Of a stretch of DNA of 64,000 bases, positions 40,717 to 49,476 are shown piece after piece. The translations under genes and the position numbers were made by a program. This DNA comes from PALSA-968 sp964387075 (GTDB taxonomy: Bacteria; Bacteroidota; Bacteroidia; B-17B0; Aurantibacillaceae): positions 372,001-436,000 of the forward strand of contig CAYLVB010000002.1 of the NCBI GenBank assembly GCA_964387075.1. The letters run 5' to 3'. Every line of letters begins with the position of its first letter. Positions within the stretch are counted from its first letter, which is position 1. The notes under the pieces were generated by a model. It did no database searches. It saw only the letters and a list, made by a program, of their open reading frames with translations, and had not been told where the DNA came from.

Positions 40717-42687
40717 ATGAAAAAAGCCTTATTTCTTCTTACGATAATAGCCTCCATTTCCCTGTTTGGGCAGGGGACGTGCAACCCGGTGGTGTTTACT
40801 TACAGCTCTAATGCTTTTGGCGTTGGAGGCGGTATTTCAACTTACAAGCAAAATTGTTTGAGTTATAATGCAGATCTGAATGCGGTAATATGGACACACC
40901 GGGCATCGCCACTTTGGGGGTTTTCGGGTTATACATCCGGGGCTGTACAATGTACCTGGCTAAATGTAGCTACAGGCATCTGGGATTCTACTATCCTTTA
41001 TAGAGATTCTGCTAACCTGCATAAAGCCCGCTATCCTGGTGGAATTTTTTTTAATCCGGTTGGGAACACGAATATATCTAACGCTTTTGTAGTAGGTACT
41101 GGTCCAAGTGTAAGTTCTGCATGGGACGGTACCTGGTATAGTTCACGTCAAATAACCGGGAATTACCACTTGGTGCACTCAACCCTTGATAATAATATGT
41201 TCTGTTTGAGTGGATCTGCACCCTTTGGGAATATCAACTTGAGTAACGGTTCCGGTTTTTTGAATAATGATATTCAGCAGGTAGGTAATACTATTTTTGT
41301 GGGAAGCGGGTTAAGTGATGCCACATACACAAGTACAGGAATCACCAATGATATTCATGGCGGAGTGGTCGGTAAAGCAACTAATCTTTCGTGGAGTGCT
41401 GATTCCATTATTCCGGGATTTTATGTTTCATCTGCTGGAGGTTATGCCAATGATGCTCAAGGTGTGCGCCTGGCTTTTTCTCCTAATGGGCAAATTGGTT
41501 ACGCAGTTTTTGTTGGCCGGCTTGCCACCAGTTTTGGAAACAATGCTGATTCCACTCTGTCGCCCATAGTATATAAAACTACGAATGGTGGAACTACATG
41601 GTCGTCATCTCCGGTACTTCCCGGTTTTGATTGGCCTCTGGGGCATCCCGAATTAATGAAGAACGTAGGTAAATTGAGAGGATACCAGGCAAGGCACAGT
41701 AAATTATTTTTAAAGCATGGAATAGATCTAACTGTGGATTCTCTCGGAACGCTGCATTTGGTTGGCACGATGACCGATCCGTTTATCGGTACTGGGCCTA
41801 CTTGGTCTGTAGATTCACTTACCTATGGATATACTTATCAATGGGATTACCGGAACAATCATCCAGTTATCTGGGATCTAATGACAAATGGGGCGAATTG
41901 GGACGTATTAATGGTTGATTCGATCATGACGGGTGAAGTGGGGCCCGATCCCTCTGTTGATACAACTGCTGTTGCCAGTCCTTGGGACATTGGAGGAACT
42001 GGTCTTGCATATGGAGCGCGTATCCAGGTAGGTCGCTCTTCAACAGGAGGAAAAATATTTTATTCGTGGGCGGATTCGGATACCAACGTAACGCACGAGC
42101 TTAGGAATATTGCGCCTGACATTCATATGAAGTCTTACGATATAAGTAATCAAATGGTGACTCCCTCAGTTAATATGACACAAGGACTTCAGAAATGCTT
42201 TTTTCACTACATATCACAAGAAGCGTATTATGACAATTCGCAAAATGGATGGATATGCCCAATCGTGTATGCCACCGGCCATGATAGTATTCAGCCACCC
42301 TATAACGGAAATGGTACAGTGGATTATAATTACTTCAACTGTGCCCTATTTACTAATACTCAATACACTGATTCCGCGTCGCTTTATAGAACGCAAAACG
42401 GAGTAGGACTAAATACAATTACCGGACTTCCTTATTCCGTAATTCAAAACTTCCCCAACCCATTTTCTCAGCTAACAAACATCAAGGTAACATTAAAACG
42501 TAGTGAAGAAATCGGGTTAAAGGTTTACGATGTATTAGGCAGCCAGGTTTATTCTACCCTGAAGAAAGGCGTTGCCGGAACGAACGATCTTGTATTTGAC
42601 GGAAGTTCTTTGCGGGCAGGGGTTTATTACTATACCCTAACCGTAAAGGGAGAATCCTTTACCGGAAAAATGATCCTGCAGAAGTAG
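40717..42687 (+). CDS. T9SS-secreted protein of unknown function
   Basis: 656 aa. Signal peptide (MKKALFLLTIIASISLFGQ). The body looks like a beta-propeller or sialidase-like fold with Asp-box-like words (YKTTNGGTTWSSSPVLP) and many aromatic residues, but no catalytic motif is recognised. It ends in a type A sorting domain (VIQNFPNPFSQLTNIKV, VYDVLGSQVYST, SLRAGVYYYTLTV), so it leaves through T9SS and is secreted or surface-attached. Base composition is more AT-rich than that of its neighbours, which may mean later arrival. Upstream of a separate sensor/regulator pair. Confidence 0.78.
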   Translation: MKKALFLLTIIASISLFGQGTCNPVVFTYSSNAFGVGGGISTYKQNCLSYNADLNAVIWTHRASPLWGFSGYTSGAVQCTWLNVATGIWDSTILYRDSANLHKARYPGGIFFNPVGNTNISNAFVVGTGPSVSSAWDGTWYSSRQITGNYHLVHSTLDNNMFCLSGSAPFGNINLSNGSGFLNNDIQQVGNTIFVGSGLSDATYTSTGITNDIHGGVVGKATNLSWSADSIIPGFYVSSAGGYANDAQGVRLAFSPNGQIGYAVFVGRLATSFGNNADSTLSPIVYKTTNGGTTWSSSPVLPGFDWPLGHPELMKNVGKLRGYQARHSKLFLKHGIDLTVDSLGTLHLVGTMTDPFIGTGPTWSVDSLTYGYTYQWDYRNNHPVIWDLMTNGANWDVLMVDSIMTGEVGPDPSVDTTAVASPWDIGGTGLAYGARIQVGRSSTGGKIFYSWADSDTNVTHELRNIAPDIHMKSYDISNQMVTPSVNMTQGLQKCFFHYISQEAYYDNSQNGWICPIVYATGHDSIQPPYNGNGTVDYNYFNCALFTNTQYTDSASLYRTQNGVGLNTITGLPYSVIQNFPNPFSQLTNIKVTLKRSEEIGLKVYDVLGSQVYSTLKKGVAGTNDLVFDGSSLRAGVYYYTLTVKGESFTGKMILQK

Positions 42688-42741
42688 TTCCAATCCGCAG
42701 TAAGAAATAGGCAAAATACTAGGTTTTAAGCCCTATTTTCT

Positions 42742-42749
42742 TATTTTTG
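42742..42749 (+). promoter_or_regulatory. -7 promoter element (TATTTTTG) with 3-nt spacing to ATG
   Basis: TATTTTTG, then AGT, then the ATG at 42753. It would give a leaderless or almost leaderless mRNA for the histidine kinase. Confidence 0.5.
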
Positions 42750-42752
42750 AGT

Positions 42753-45700
42753 ATGCCTTTCCGCATCCTTTTCCTATCGCTTTTGCTGGCGGGTAGTTTA
42801 TGCGCCCAGCAGTACCGCATGGACCATTTTGGCATCAAGGACGGTCTTTCGCAAAATACGGTGAATTGCATCTTAAAGGACAGCGAAGGTTATTATTGGT
42901 TCGGTACGCAGGATGGCCTGAATCGATATGATGGATACACCGTAAAGGTATTTCGTAACGAAAGGGGCGACAGCGCATCACTTTCCGACAATTTTGTGTT
43001 AAGCATTGCGGAAGATGATTGGGGTAATCTTTGGGTTGGCACACGTAACGGACTGAATCACTACAATAAAAAAACAAACGTATTCACACGCGTTTGGTCG
43101 GATCAAAAAGAGCGCACCGATTTTCATTGCACCACTAAAAGTTTACTGAAAGACGGCTACGGGAATATTTTATTCAGGAGTGCGCGCTTACCCTTTGGCC
43201 GCATAGAACACGCAGACGCAAAGGAACCGCCTTTCTCCATAACCGCCGATGTCGGTAAAACGTTTTTTACAATGCATGACGCAGGCTACGCGCTGGGCTC
43301 CGCCAAAGACAGTATGTGTCGCTTATTCACTGTAAGGGGCGGGCAGTTATGGGAGGGAAAATTGCCTGTAGCAGGGCGTTTAAGCCTGGCGGCGTCTGGC
43401 AAAAAGGTATTCATGGACCATGGAACCGGGATCTTTCTCCTGGAGCATGAAAAATTAAAGGAGGTCTTTCCAGGCACCAAGGGAAAACGGGTCACCACTC
43501 TTTTTTGCGACAGCCGTAAGAACCTCTGGATCGGCACTACGGATGGACTTTATGTTTCGCGGAATGCGGAAGAAGAACCGATCCTTTTAGCGCATAACGA
43601 TGAAGACAGCTATTCGCTCAGCAGTAGCGCTATTGAATCAATTTATGAAGATCCCGATGGATTGATGTGGTTTGGCACTTCAGAAGGCGGCGTCAATATC
43701 TATGATCCGCAGAAGGAAGTTTTTGGCTTTTTGCACCACGGAACAAACGTTTCTATTTCTTCAAACCCGGTATGGGGAATACAACAGTCTGGAAATGAAC
43801 TATTGATCGGCACCGGGGGCGGATTGAACAAACTACAATTGGAAAACCCGTATATCGATCTTAAAAAAAATATTTCCGTTGAAGTTTGGGAAGAAAATAA
43901 AACGCTCGATAAATTCATTACCTGCGTAACGCGCGATAAAGAAAATAACATCTGGCTGGGAACACGTAATCAGGGCGTCGTGGTTTATGAGGTTGCGAAA
44001 AAAAGCTGGTCTTATCTCAACAAAAGCAATTCTTCCATACGTTCGGGAACTGTCGATCATATTTTCTGTGATGGGGATGGAGAGATGTGGATCTCTACGC
44101 AGGCAGGACTGTACCGCTATTTCCCTAAAACCAAAGAGATCCTTTCGTATTTCCCGGATCCTGTAAATAAGACCGGAATTCCTTCGGGTTATGTCATTAG
44201 CACCTACCAGGATAAAAAAGGTGTGATCTGGATATCGTCAACCGGCGGGATAACCCGATACGACAAGGCCGACAAAAAGTTCAAAAATTACACATCCATT
44301 CCCGGTGATACAACCAGTCTTGGCTACAACATGGCCACTTCCTCCTTCGAAGATACCAAAGGAAGATTTTGGGTGAGCACTTTGGGAGGCGGGTTCTGTT
44401 TGATGGATAGAGAAAAAGGAACTTTCCGCTCTTTCACCAAAAGACAGGGATTAGCCAATGATGTGGTGTACGGCGCGCTGGAAGACGGAAAAGGTTTTCT
44501 ATGGATCTGTACCAACGGAGGACTATCACGTTTTGATCCCGACAACTTCACTTGTATCAATTACACTATAAAGGATGGTATCCTTTCGAACGAATTCACC
44601 CAGAATGCCTTTTTCAAAAATGAAGCCGGGCAATTGTTGTTTGGTACGCCGCATGGCATGTTGTTCTTTCACCCCGACAGTATTCGGTATGCTGAGAAAA
44701 CAATTCCTATCATGCTAACAGGATTGAAAATAAATTATAAGGATGTTACTCCCGGAAAAGAAATAGATCTTTTGTACGAAGACAAAACCATTGCATTTGA
44801 ATTTGCCGCGGGTGATATGCGGCTGCAGGATAAAATAAGGTACGCTTTCAAACTGGAAGGTTTCGACGCGCAGTGGAACGAAACAGCTCCCTCGGCAAGA
44901 ATAGCTTCTTACTCCAGTCTTCCGTTCGGCGATTATATTTTCAAAGTGCGGGTAAGAGCCGGAAGCGGCAGTTGGCAGGAAGAACAGTTTGCTATCAGCC
45001 TGCATGTGATAGCCCCTTTCTGGATGCGGCCCTGGTTCATTGTGCTGGAGGTGCTCTTTGGCTTTGCTTTATTGGCGGCGGTGGTGAAATATTACGCGCA
45101 GCGAAAACTGAAGGAAAAACTCAGGGAAGCTGAAATTCAGCACAAATTGCAACTGGAGCGCGAGCGCATCTCGCGCGACCTGCACGATCACGTTGGATCC
45201 AATCTTACCTACATCATCTCTTCGCTCGATAACCTCAATGACCGGGTAGAAAAACTACCGGTAGGACAGACGCAGGTAAAGATCGAATCGCTGGGAGAAT
45301 TTACGCGCAGCACCATGCAGCAGTTACGCGAAACCATTTGGGTGATCAACAAAGAATCGGTGAGCGTTAATGAGTTCAAAGAAAAAATAAGGGAACATCT
45401 TTCGAAGATGCTTGGATCGAACGGCGCCATGGAATTTTCTCTGGTGGCGAGCGGCAATGCTGAGATACTCCTGAAACCTTCTTTAGCCATTCACCTGTTC
45501 CGCATCGTGCAGGAAGCGGTGAACAATTCCATCAAGCACTCGTCGGCAACCGACCTCAGCGTAGACATCCATTGTGAGGGCGGCGCGATCTCCGTGATGA
45601 TCAAGGACAACGGGAAGGGTTTCAACTGCGGGGAAGCCTTTTCGGGGCACTACGGCCTTGTGAATATGCGGGCCCGTGCCGAAGAGATAGGAGGGGAGCT

Positions 45701-45758
45701 GATCCTGGATTCCGCCCTCAACCGGGGAACACTTGTGAAGCTGGTAATTCCGGTATAA
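42753..45758 (+). CDS. Two-component sensor histidine kinase with regulator propeller
   Basis: 1001 aa from the ATG at 42753 (a TTG two codons earlier is not needed). Signal peptide (ends SLCAQ). The periplasmic part (about 20-650) is made of two-component-regulator propeller repeats (GLSQNTVNCILKDSEGYYWFGT, GTRNGLNHY, LWIGTTDGLY). A Y_Y_Y domain follows (about 655-750). One membrane helix (FIVLEVLFGFALLAAVVKYY) leads to a HisKA_3 kinase with RISRDLHDHVGSNL and an ATPase domain ending DNGKGFN and GLVNMRARAEEIGG. This layout senses extracellular ligands, often glycans. Its partner is the LuxR-type regulator 51 nt downstream. Confidence 0.92.
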   Translation: MPFRILFLSLLLAGSLCAQQYRMDHFGIKDGLSQNTVNCILKDSEGYYWFGTQDGLNRYDGYTVKVFRNERGDSASLSDNFVLSIAEDDWGNLWVGTRNGLNHYNKKTNVFTRVWSDQKERTDFHCTTKSLLKDGYGNILFRSARLPFGRIEHADAKEPPFSITADVGKTFFTMHDAGYALGSAKDSMCRLFTVRGGQLWEGKLPVAGRLSLAASGKKVFMDHGTGIFLLEHEKLKEVFPGTKGKRVTTLFCDSRKNLWIGTTDGLYVSRNAEEEPILLAHNDEDSYSLSSSAIESIYEDPDGLMWFGTSEGGVNIYDPQKEVFGFLHHGTNVSISSNPVWGIQQSGNELLIGTGGGLNKLQLENPYIDLKKNISVEVWEENKTLDKFITCVTRDKENNIWLGTRNQGVVVYEVAKKSWSYLNKSNSSIRSGTVDHIFCDGDGEMWISTQAGLYRYFPKTKEILSYFPDPVNKTGIPSGYVISTYQDKKGVIWISSTGGITRYDKADKKFKNYTSIPGDTTSLGYNMATSSFEDTKGRFWVSTLGGGFCLMDREKGTFRSFTKRQGLANDVVYGALEDGKGFLWICTNGGLSRFDPDNFTCINYTIKDGILSNEFTQNAFFKNEAGQLLFGTPHGMLFFHPDSIRYAEKTIPIMLTGLKINYKDVTPGKEIDLLYEDKTIAFEFAAGDMRLQDKIRYAFKLEGFDAQWNETAPSARIASYSSLPFGDYIFKVRVRAGSGSWQEEQFAISLHVIAPFWMRPWFIVLEVLFGFALLAAVVKYYAQRKLKEKLREAEIQHKLQLERERISRDLHDHVGSNLTYIISSLDNLNDRVEKLPVGQTQVKIESLGEFTRSTMQQLRETIWVINKESVSVNEFKEKIREHLSKMLGSNGAMEFSLVASGNAEILLKPSLAIHLFRIVQEAVNNSIKHSSATDLSVDIHCEGGAISVMIKDNGKGFNCGEAFSGHYGLVNMRARAEEIGGELILDSALNRGTLVKLVIPV

Positions 45759-45797
45759 ATAGGGCAATTGACGTATGCTAAATGGAATTAGGGAACT

Positions 45798-45805
45798 TAA
45801 ATTTG
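45798..45805 (+). promoter_or_regulatory. -7 promoter element (TAAATTTG) of the response regulator, leaderless spacing
   Basis: TAAATTTG, then CAGG, then the ATG at 45810. It would allow expression apart from the kinase gene upstream, from a leaderless mRNA. Confidence 0.5.
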
Positions 45806-45809
45806 CAGG

Positions 45810-46481
45810 ATGAAGGTAAAGATAGCTGTAGCAGAAGATAACGCCAACCTGGCAAGGACCATCCGGGAAAGTATTTCCCAATACCCGGAGCTGGAATTAC
45901 TTTTCATCGCGCCCAACGGCAAGGAGCTTTTACAAAAACTTCCACAACAAACTCCCGACATCATTTTGATGGATATCAATATGCCGCTTATGAACGGGAT
46001 TGAGGCTACCTTAAAAGTGAAACATCATTTTCCTTCGGTAAAGATCATCATGCTTACCGTGTTTGACGAAGAAGATAAAATATTCCAATCCATACTGGCC
46101 GGGGCTACCGGTTATTTGTTGAAGGATGAGAAGCCGGCCCACATTTTAGCCGCTATTCGTGAGGCAATGGATGGAGGCGCGCCTATGAGCCCGCCTATAG
46201 CGCTGAAAACGCTTCAGCTCGTTCGCCAATCCACTCCGGCCGCAGCCGGACCTTTAGTACCAACCGGCGACTTCGGTCTTAGCGCACGCGAGATAGAGAT
46301 CCTCGAAAAGGTAGCCGAAGGAAAGAACTACCAGGAGATAGCCAACGTACTTTTCATCAGCCCTAAGACAGTGCGCAAACATATCGAGAACATCTACGGG
46401 AAACTGCAGGTTCATAACAAAATGGAAGCCGTACAAGTGGCGAAGAAGAACCGCCTTATTTCATTTTTCTTTTTAGCATAA
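45810..46481 (+). CDS. LuxR/NarL-family response regulator
   Basis: 223 aa. N-terminal receiver domain with the acidic pocket AEDN (9-11), phosphoacceptor Asp55 in ILMDINMP, Thr in MLTVFDEEDK and Lys in LLKDEKP. The C-terminal LuxR helix-turn-helix (about 153-215) has LSAREIEILEKVAEGKNYQEIANVLFISPKTVRKHIENIYGKL. It should be phosphorylated by the kinase encoded just upstream and bind DNA as a dimer. Own -7 element 4 nt before the start. Confidence 0.93.
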   Translation: MKVKIAVAEDNANLARTIRESISQYPELELLFIAPNGKELLQKLPQQTPDIILMDINMPLMNGIEATLKVKHHFPSVKIIMLTVFDEEDKIFQSILAGATGYLLKDEKPAHILAAIREAMDGGAPMSPPIALKTLQLVRQSTPAAAGPLVPTGDFGLSAREIEILEKVAEGKNYQEIANVLFISPKTVRKHIENIYGKLQVHNKMEAVQVAKKNRLISFFFLA

Positions 46482-46490
46482 ACTTTATAC

Positions 46491-46530
46491 AAAAAAAAAC
46501 CCCGAAGTCAAGCGAGCTTGTACTTCGGGG
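46491..46530 (-). terminator. Rho-independent terminator for the hpf transcript
   Basis: CCCCGAAGT (46500-46508) pairs with ACTTCGGGG (46522-46530), with a further CAAG/CTTG inside. On the minus strand it is followed by a run of nine T. The stem could also slow transcription arriving from the response-regulator side, but there is no T run on that side. Confidence 0.85.
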
Positions 46531-46539
46531 GAATTGGTG

Positions 46540-46594
46540 CTGTTGTTGCAGCCTACTCCGTTCAATGGTGGTAGAACTTCAACTGCAACAACAG
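46540..46594 (-). other. Perfect 12-bp stem-loop in the hpf 3' region
   Basis: CTGTTGTTGCAG (46540-46551) and CTGCAACAACAG (46583-46594) are exact inverted copies around a 31-nt loop, between the hpf stop and its terminator. There is no T run, so it is not a terminator. It may stabilise the 3' end or belong to a processed small RNA. In many Bacteroidota, tRNA genes and tuf follow hpf; I see none here. Confidence 0.45.
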
Positions 46595-46605
46595 GCTTTG
46601 GTTCC

Positions 46606-46908
46606 TTAATGATGAGCGGCCGCTTTTTCCTTGGCCTTCTTAATTTGTGTGCGCAACGCGTCGATCGCTGAGTCAATAGCTTCTTCAAATGTGCTGCATT
46701 GTTTCTTAGCGAACAATTGCCCGCCTTTTACATTCAGTTTTATCTCAGCCGTTTTATTGTTCTGGTCGTTCGATTTGTCCAAACGCAAAATTACATCGGT
46801 GTCAATGATGCCATCGTGGAACTGGCCCAGCTTGGAAACTTTTTCGTTGATGAAGCCGATCAGCTTTTTGTCGGCGTCAAAATGTACAGATTGGATCTTT
46901 GGAATCAT
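46606..46908 (-). CDS. hpf: Ribosome hibernation-promoting factor (short HPF/RaiA)
   Basis: 100 aa. HPF fold: IQSVHFDADKKLIGFINEKVSKLGQF, then EIKLNVKGGQLFAKKQCSTFEEAIDSAIDALRTQIKK. It lacks the C-terminal dimerisation domain of long HPF, so it belongs to the short type. It binds the 30S decoding centre and inactivates ribosomes in stationary phase. Encoded 25 nt after xerC, with which it forms the conserved rpsU-xerC-hpf neighbourhood. Confidence 0.9.
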   Translation of the reverse strand: MIPKIQSVHFDADKKLIGFINEKVSKLGQFHDGIIDTDVILRLDKSNDQNNKTAEIKLNVKGGQLFAKKQCSTFEEAIDSAIDALRTQIKKAKEKAAAHH

Positions 46909-46933
46909 GATTTCTGTTTTTTTATTGTTAGTA

Positions 46934-47836
46934 TTAGGCCCTTGGATGGGCTTTCTTGTATGTCTTCTTTAACTTCTCAATAGTATTGTGCGTATACACC
47001 TGCGTGGCCGCCAAACCCGCGTGACCCAGTAATTCCTTCACGGCGTTGATCTCCGCTCCGTCATTCAATAAATGCGTAGCAAAACTATGGCGCAACACGT
47101 GCGGACTTTTTTTCTTCAGCGTGGTCACATCCGATAATTCCTTCTTCACAACCAGGTAAACCCACTTGTCGTAAATAGGTTTGCCTTTCTCGTTGTACAA
47201 AAGAAAATCTTCCGGGAAGCCGTTCCCGTTCTTCAGCGAAATGTATTGCTGCAACAGGTCTTTCAGATCTTTTCCAAAAGGAATGATGCGTTCTTTACTA
47301 CGCTTGCCTAAAACTTTTAATTGCTGTGTGTACAGGTCGATGTTCTTTTGTTCGATGTTCACCAGTTCAGAGCGACGCATCCCGGTCTGGTATAGAAGCT
47401 CCATCACCAGTTTTTCGAGCGTTAAAGTGTAGGCAGATTTTTTTTCGTCGGAAACTTTGTCCTTCCTCAGGTTTGCCGCTTTGAGCTTATGTTCGTCAAT
47501 GAAAACCGGCAGCATCTTGGGTTTTTTAGGAAGGGTCAACCCATGTAACGGTGTTTTTTTTACGATATTGTTCTTGAGTAAGAACTTGTAATAACTCTTC
47601 ACCGACGAGATCTTGCGGTGAATGGTGGTGGCGCCTAAACCTTTCTTACTTAGCGTAAAGATCCATGTACGGATGGCCTGGGAGCGTACATCGGCGGGGT
47701 CCTTTACTTCAAACTCTTTTTCTAAATAGTTGGTGAATTCGTTAAGATCGTGTTGATACGATACACACGTGTTGGCAGAGTATCTTTTCTCCGAACGGAT
47801 ATACCCGATAAATCCCTCTGTATGCCAACCCCCCAT
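46934..47836 (-). CDS. xerC: Tyrosine recombinase XerC/XerD family
   Basis: 300 aa. An N-terminal SAM-like core-binding domain (FIGYIRSEKRYSANTCVSYQHDL) is followed by the catalytic domain. Arg I is in LLYQTGMRRSELVNI, His-x-x-Arg in HVLRHSFATHLLNDGAE, and the nucleophilic Tyr in VYTHNT. It resolves chromosome dimers at dif. The linkage to rpsU and hpf argues for a housekeeping recombinase rather than an integrase. No dif site or att site was found here. Confidence 0.9.
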   Translation of the reverse strand: MGGWHTEGFIGYIRSEKRYSANTCVSYQHDLNEFTNYLEKEFEVKDPADVRSQAIRTWIFTLSKKGLGATTIHRKISSVKSYYKFLLKNNIVKKTPLHGLTLPKKPKMLPVFIDEHKLKAANLRKDKVSDEKKSAYTLTLEKLVMELLYQTGMRRSELVNIEQKNIDLYTQQLKVLGKRSKERIIPFGKDLKDLLQQYISLKNGNGFPEDFLLYNEKGKPIYDKWVYLVVKKELSDVTTLKKKSPHVLRHSFATHLLNDGAEINAVKELLGHAGLAATQVYTHNTIEKLKKTYKKAHPRA

Positions 47837-47894
47837 AAAAAAACAGGCTTTTGTATACCGAAGTTAGTAAAAAACTGTCCGGAATACAAAAGCC
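47837..47894 (-). terminator. Terminator of rpsU
   Basis: GGCTTTTGTAT and its inverted copy (47846-47856 and 47884-47894) form an 11-bp stem around a 27-nt loop, followed on the minus strand by TGTTTTTTT. The T run ends just at the xerC ATG, so reading on into xerC must depend on incomplete termination or a promoter I could not see. Confidence 0.7.
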
Positions 47895-47923
47895 CGTGAA
47901 TATATTTAAAGCAGCCTGGTCGC

Positions 47924-48136
47924 TTATTTGGTGAACCTCTTGCTTACGATCTCGCCCGTATGCAGTTTATTTACATAAACGGCACGGATCCTCTGCTGGC
48001 GGCGACGAACCGACTTCTTTGTAAACTTCTGACGATCACGAAGTTCCTTGATAACGCCGGTCTTTTCGAACTTCTTCTTGAACTTCTTCAGGGCTTTCTC
48101 TAAAGTATCGCCTTCTTTTAACTGTACTACTAACAT
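47924..48136 (-). CDS. rpsU: 30S ribosomal protein S21
   Basis: 70 aa from the ATG at 48136 (MLVVQLKEGDTLEKALKKFKKKFEKTG). A longer reading from 48184 would translate the promoter. The middle RDRQKFTKKSVRRRQQ is the typical basic stretch. S21 sits near the anti-SD region of 16S rRNA, and in Bacteroidota it takes part in hiding that region, in line with the scarcity of SD sequences here. Normal length for the phylum. Confidence 0.95.
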   Translation of the reverse strand: MLVVQLKEGDTLEKALKKFKKKFEKTGVIKELRDRQKFTKKSVRRRQQRIRAVYVNKLHTGEIVSKRFTK

Positions 48137-48160
48137 TTCTTTATTTTTTTTTAAGGGACG

Positions 48161-48168
48161 CAAATATA
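48161..48168 (-). promoter_or_regulatory. -7 promoter element of rpsU (TATATTTG)
   Basis: Full match to TAnnTTTG on the minus strand, 24 nt before the ATG at 48136. Confidence 0.55.
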
Positions 48169-48207
48169 CGAATATTCTTCTCATTCAGCCAAATTTTATG
48201 GCTGTTT

Positions 48208-48237
48208 CCCTCCCGCGGGCGAGGGTTAAGGAGGGGG
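48208..48237. repeat. CCTC-N8-GAGG hairpin element, copy 2
   Basis: CCCTC-(8 nt)-GAGGG followed by TTAAGGAGGGGGG, the same pattern as at 40592-40619. Confidence 0.35.
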
Positions 48238-48253
48238 GTGAAGAGGGTATAAT

Positions 48254-48285
48254 CAAAAAACCCCTCAGCTTGCGCTTCGGGGTCT
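48254..48285 (-). terminator. Rho-independent terminator of the lipoprotein gene at 48331
   Basis: On the minus strand CCCCGAAGCGCAAGCTGAGGGG is followed by TTTTTTG. The stem is CCCC/GGGG with inner GC/GC pairs. It begins 46 nt after the stop of 48331-48555. Confidence 0.7.
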
Positions 48286-48330
48286 TTCATCAACTAACTA
48301 TACAAACAAAGGTGTCTGCCGTAAGGCTGA

Positions 48331-48555
48331 TTATTTTTTCTCTTCAGTTGCAGGAGCAACAGCAGCAGTATCAGCAGCTTTCGCTGTAGTATCCATTGCA
48401 GTGTTCATTGCAGAAGTGATTGCGTTAGCTAAAGAGTCAGCAATACGTTTTGCATCTTCTTCCATTTTCTTTTTTTCAGCTTCAGAAGGACCACAAGCTA
48501 CGAACATAGAAGTAGCTAAAGCTGACAGAGCGATGATCGAAAAAACTTTTTTCAT
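48331..48555 (-). CDS. Small Ala/Thr-rich lipoprotein
   Basis: 74 aa. Lipobox FVACGP (Cys near 21). The mature part is a single charged helix (SEAEKKKMEEDAKRIADSLANAI) followed by an Ala/Thr-rich stretch with Asp (MDTTAKAADTAAVAP) and EEKK. Small lipoproteins of this kind are often abundant in Bacteroidota. Function is unknown. Single gene with its own terminator. Confidence 0.75.
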   Translation of the reverse strand: MKKVFSIIALSALATSMFVACGPSEAEKKKMEEDAKRIADSLANAITSAMNTAMDTTAKAADTAAVAPATEEKK

Positions 48556-48675
48556 GATTTTTGTTTTTTTAGAGTTTATTTGACCTTTATACCCTCCAAA
48601 AAGAAAGGTAACCCGCCATTTATGAAAAAAAACTTACCACTTACCAAGTGGCTCTCTTTCAATTGGTTATTTTAC

Positions 48676-48683
48676 TATCTTCG
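48676..48683 (+). promoter_or_regulatory. -7-like element (TATCTTCG), leaderless spacing
   Basis: TATCTTCG, then TCCC, then the ATG at 48688. One base differs from TAnnTTTG. Confidence 0.4.
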
Positions 48684-48687
48684 TCCC

Positions 48688-49353
48688 ATGAAGCTCAAAA
48701 AAGCGCTATTTTTCTTACTTATTGGTTCTGCGGCTGTTATGATGGCCCAGGGAGATAAGTCGGCCTTCGGAAAGGAGCCAAACAGCCAGTTAAAAGAGCT
48801 TTACAAGGAGCCTTTTGAACGGAAAAAGGAGATCAAACTTGATGGCAAAAAGTACCGCATTTACAATAATTATGTGACCCTGGGGGTGGGCAAAGGCTAT
48901 AACACTGTATGGGACCAGGCCTGGTTCGCCACCGCCGCAGATTTTAACTTTCACATTCAAAAGGCGTACTTCCAATCGGGTTTTATAGTCCAGGGTCCTT
49001 CCTTCTACAATAGGCAACAGGTACAACTGCACCTGGCAGGCGGCTATCGCAAGGAGAGCTATAAATATTTTTGGGCAGCCTTTGGCGGTTTATCTTACAC
49101 CAATGGCTATTATCCGCTGATGCTGAAGGGCATCAACGGCAAAGACAGTGCCTACGCGAGTCCCCCGCCGCTCATGAGCGAGGTAGGTCTTTACGCAGCC
49201 TTACAGCTATTCTACAAAGTAAAGTTCGATTACGGGATAGGGCTTACCGCTTTTGGCGACGTCAACAAGAAACAAAGCATGGTCGGCGCACGCATTGAGT
49301 TATTCTTTTCAGGCGCATACCGGGGTACCATAATCCGTAAGGATATAGAGTGA
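48688..49353 (+). CDS. Exported beta-barrel-like protein
   Basis: 221 aa from the ATG at 48688 (MKLKKALFFLLIGSAAVMMAQ), just behind a promoter-like element. The longer reading from 48580 would cross the promoter. The mature part has many aromatic amphipathic strands (YRIYNNYVTLGVGKGYNTVW, FHIQKAYFQSGFIVQG, VQLHLAGGYRKESYKYFWAAFGGLSY, GARIELFFSGAYR), suggesting an outer-membrane protein. No family is recognised. It precedes the glycosyltransferase operon by 123 nt but probably has its own transcript. Confidence 0.65.
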   Translation: MKLKKALFFLLIGSAAVMMAQGDKSAFGKEPNSQLKELYKEPFERKKEIKLDGKKYRIYNNYVTLGVGKGYNTVWDQAWFATAADFNFHIQKAYFQSGFIVQGPSFYNRQQVQLHLAGGYRKESYKYFWAAFGGLSYTNGYYPLMLKGINGKDSAYASPPPLMSEVGLYAALQLFYKVKFDYGIGLTAFGDVNKKQSMVGARIELFFSGAYRGTIIRKDIE

Positions 49354-49476
49354 TCTCTTTGTCGGCATAAACGGTTAAAAATGTGCTAAATTCTCTAAAT
49401 TTTGTTAACCAAAGGCAATGTCTGTTTAATGACTGACGTTGGGGCTTTTTTACTACATTCGCAAAGCTTTAAAATT

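Noticed and set aside
46531..46605. Possible tRNA gene in the hpf 3' region
   Set aside because: The stem-loop has a 12-bp stem with a 31-nt loop. No acceptor stem, T-loop TTCnA or anticodon arm could be laid out.
46934..47836. Tyrosine recombinase as integrase of a mobile element
   Set aside because: It sits in the conserved rpsU-xerC-hpf neighbourhood, has normal Xer length, and no tRNA, att repeats or phage genes are near.
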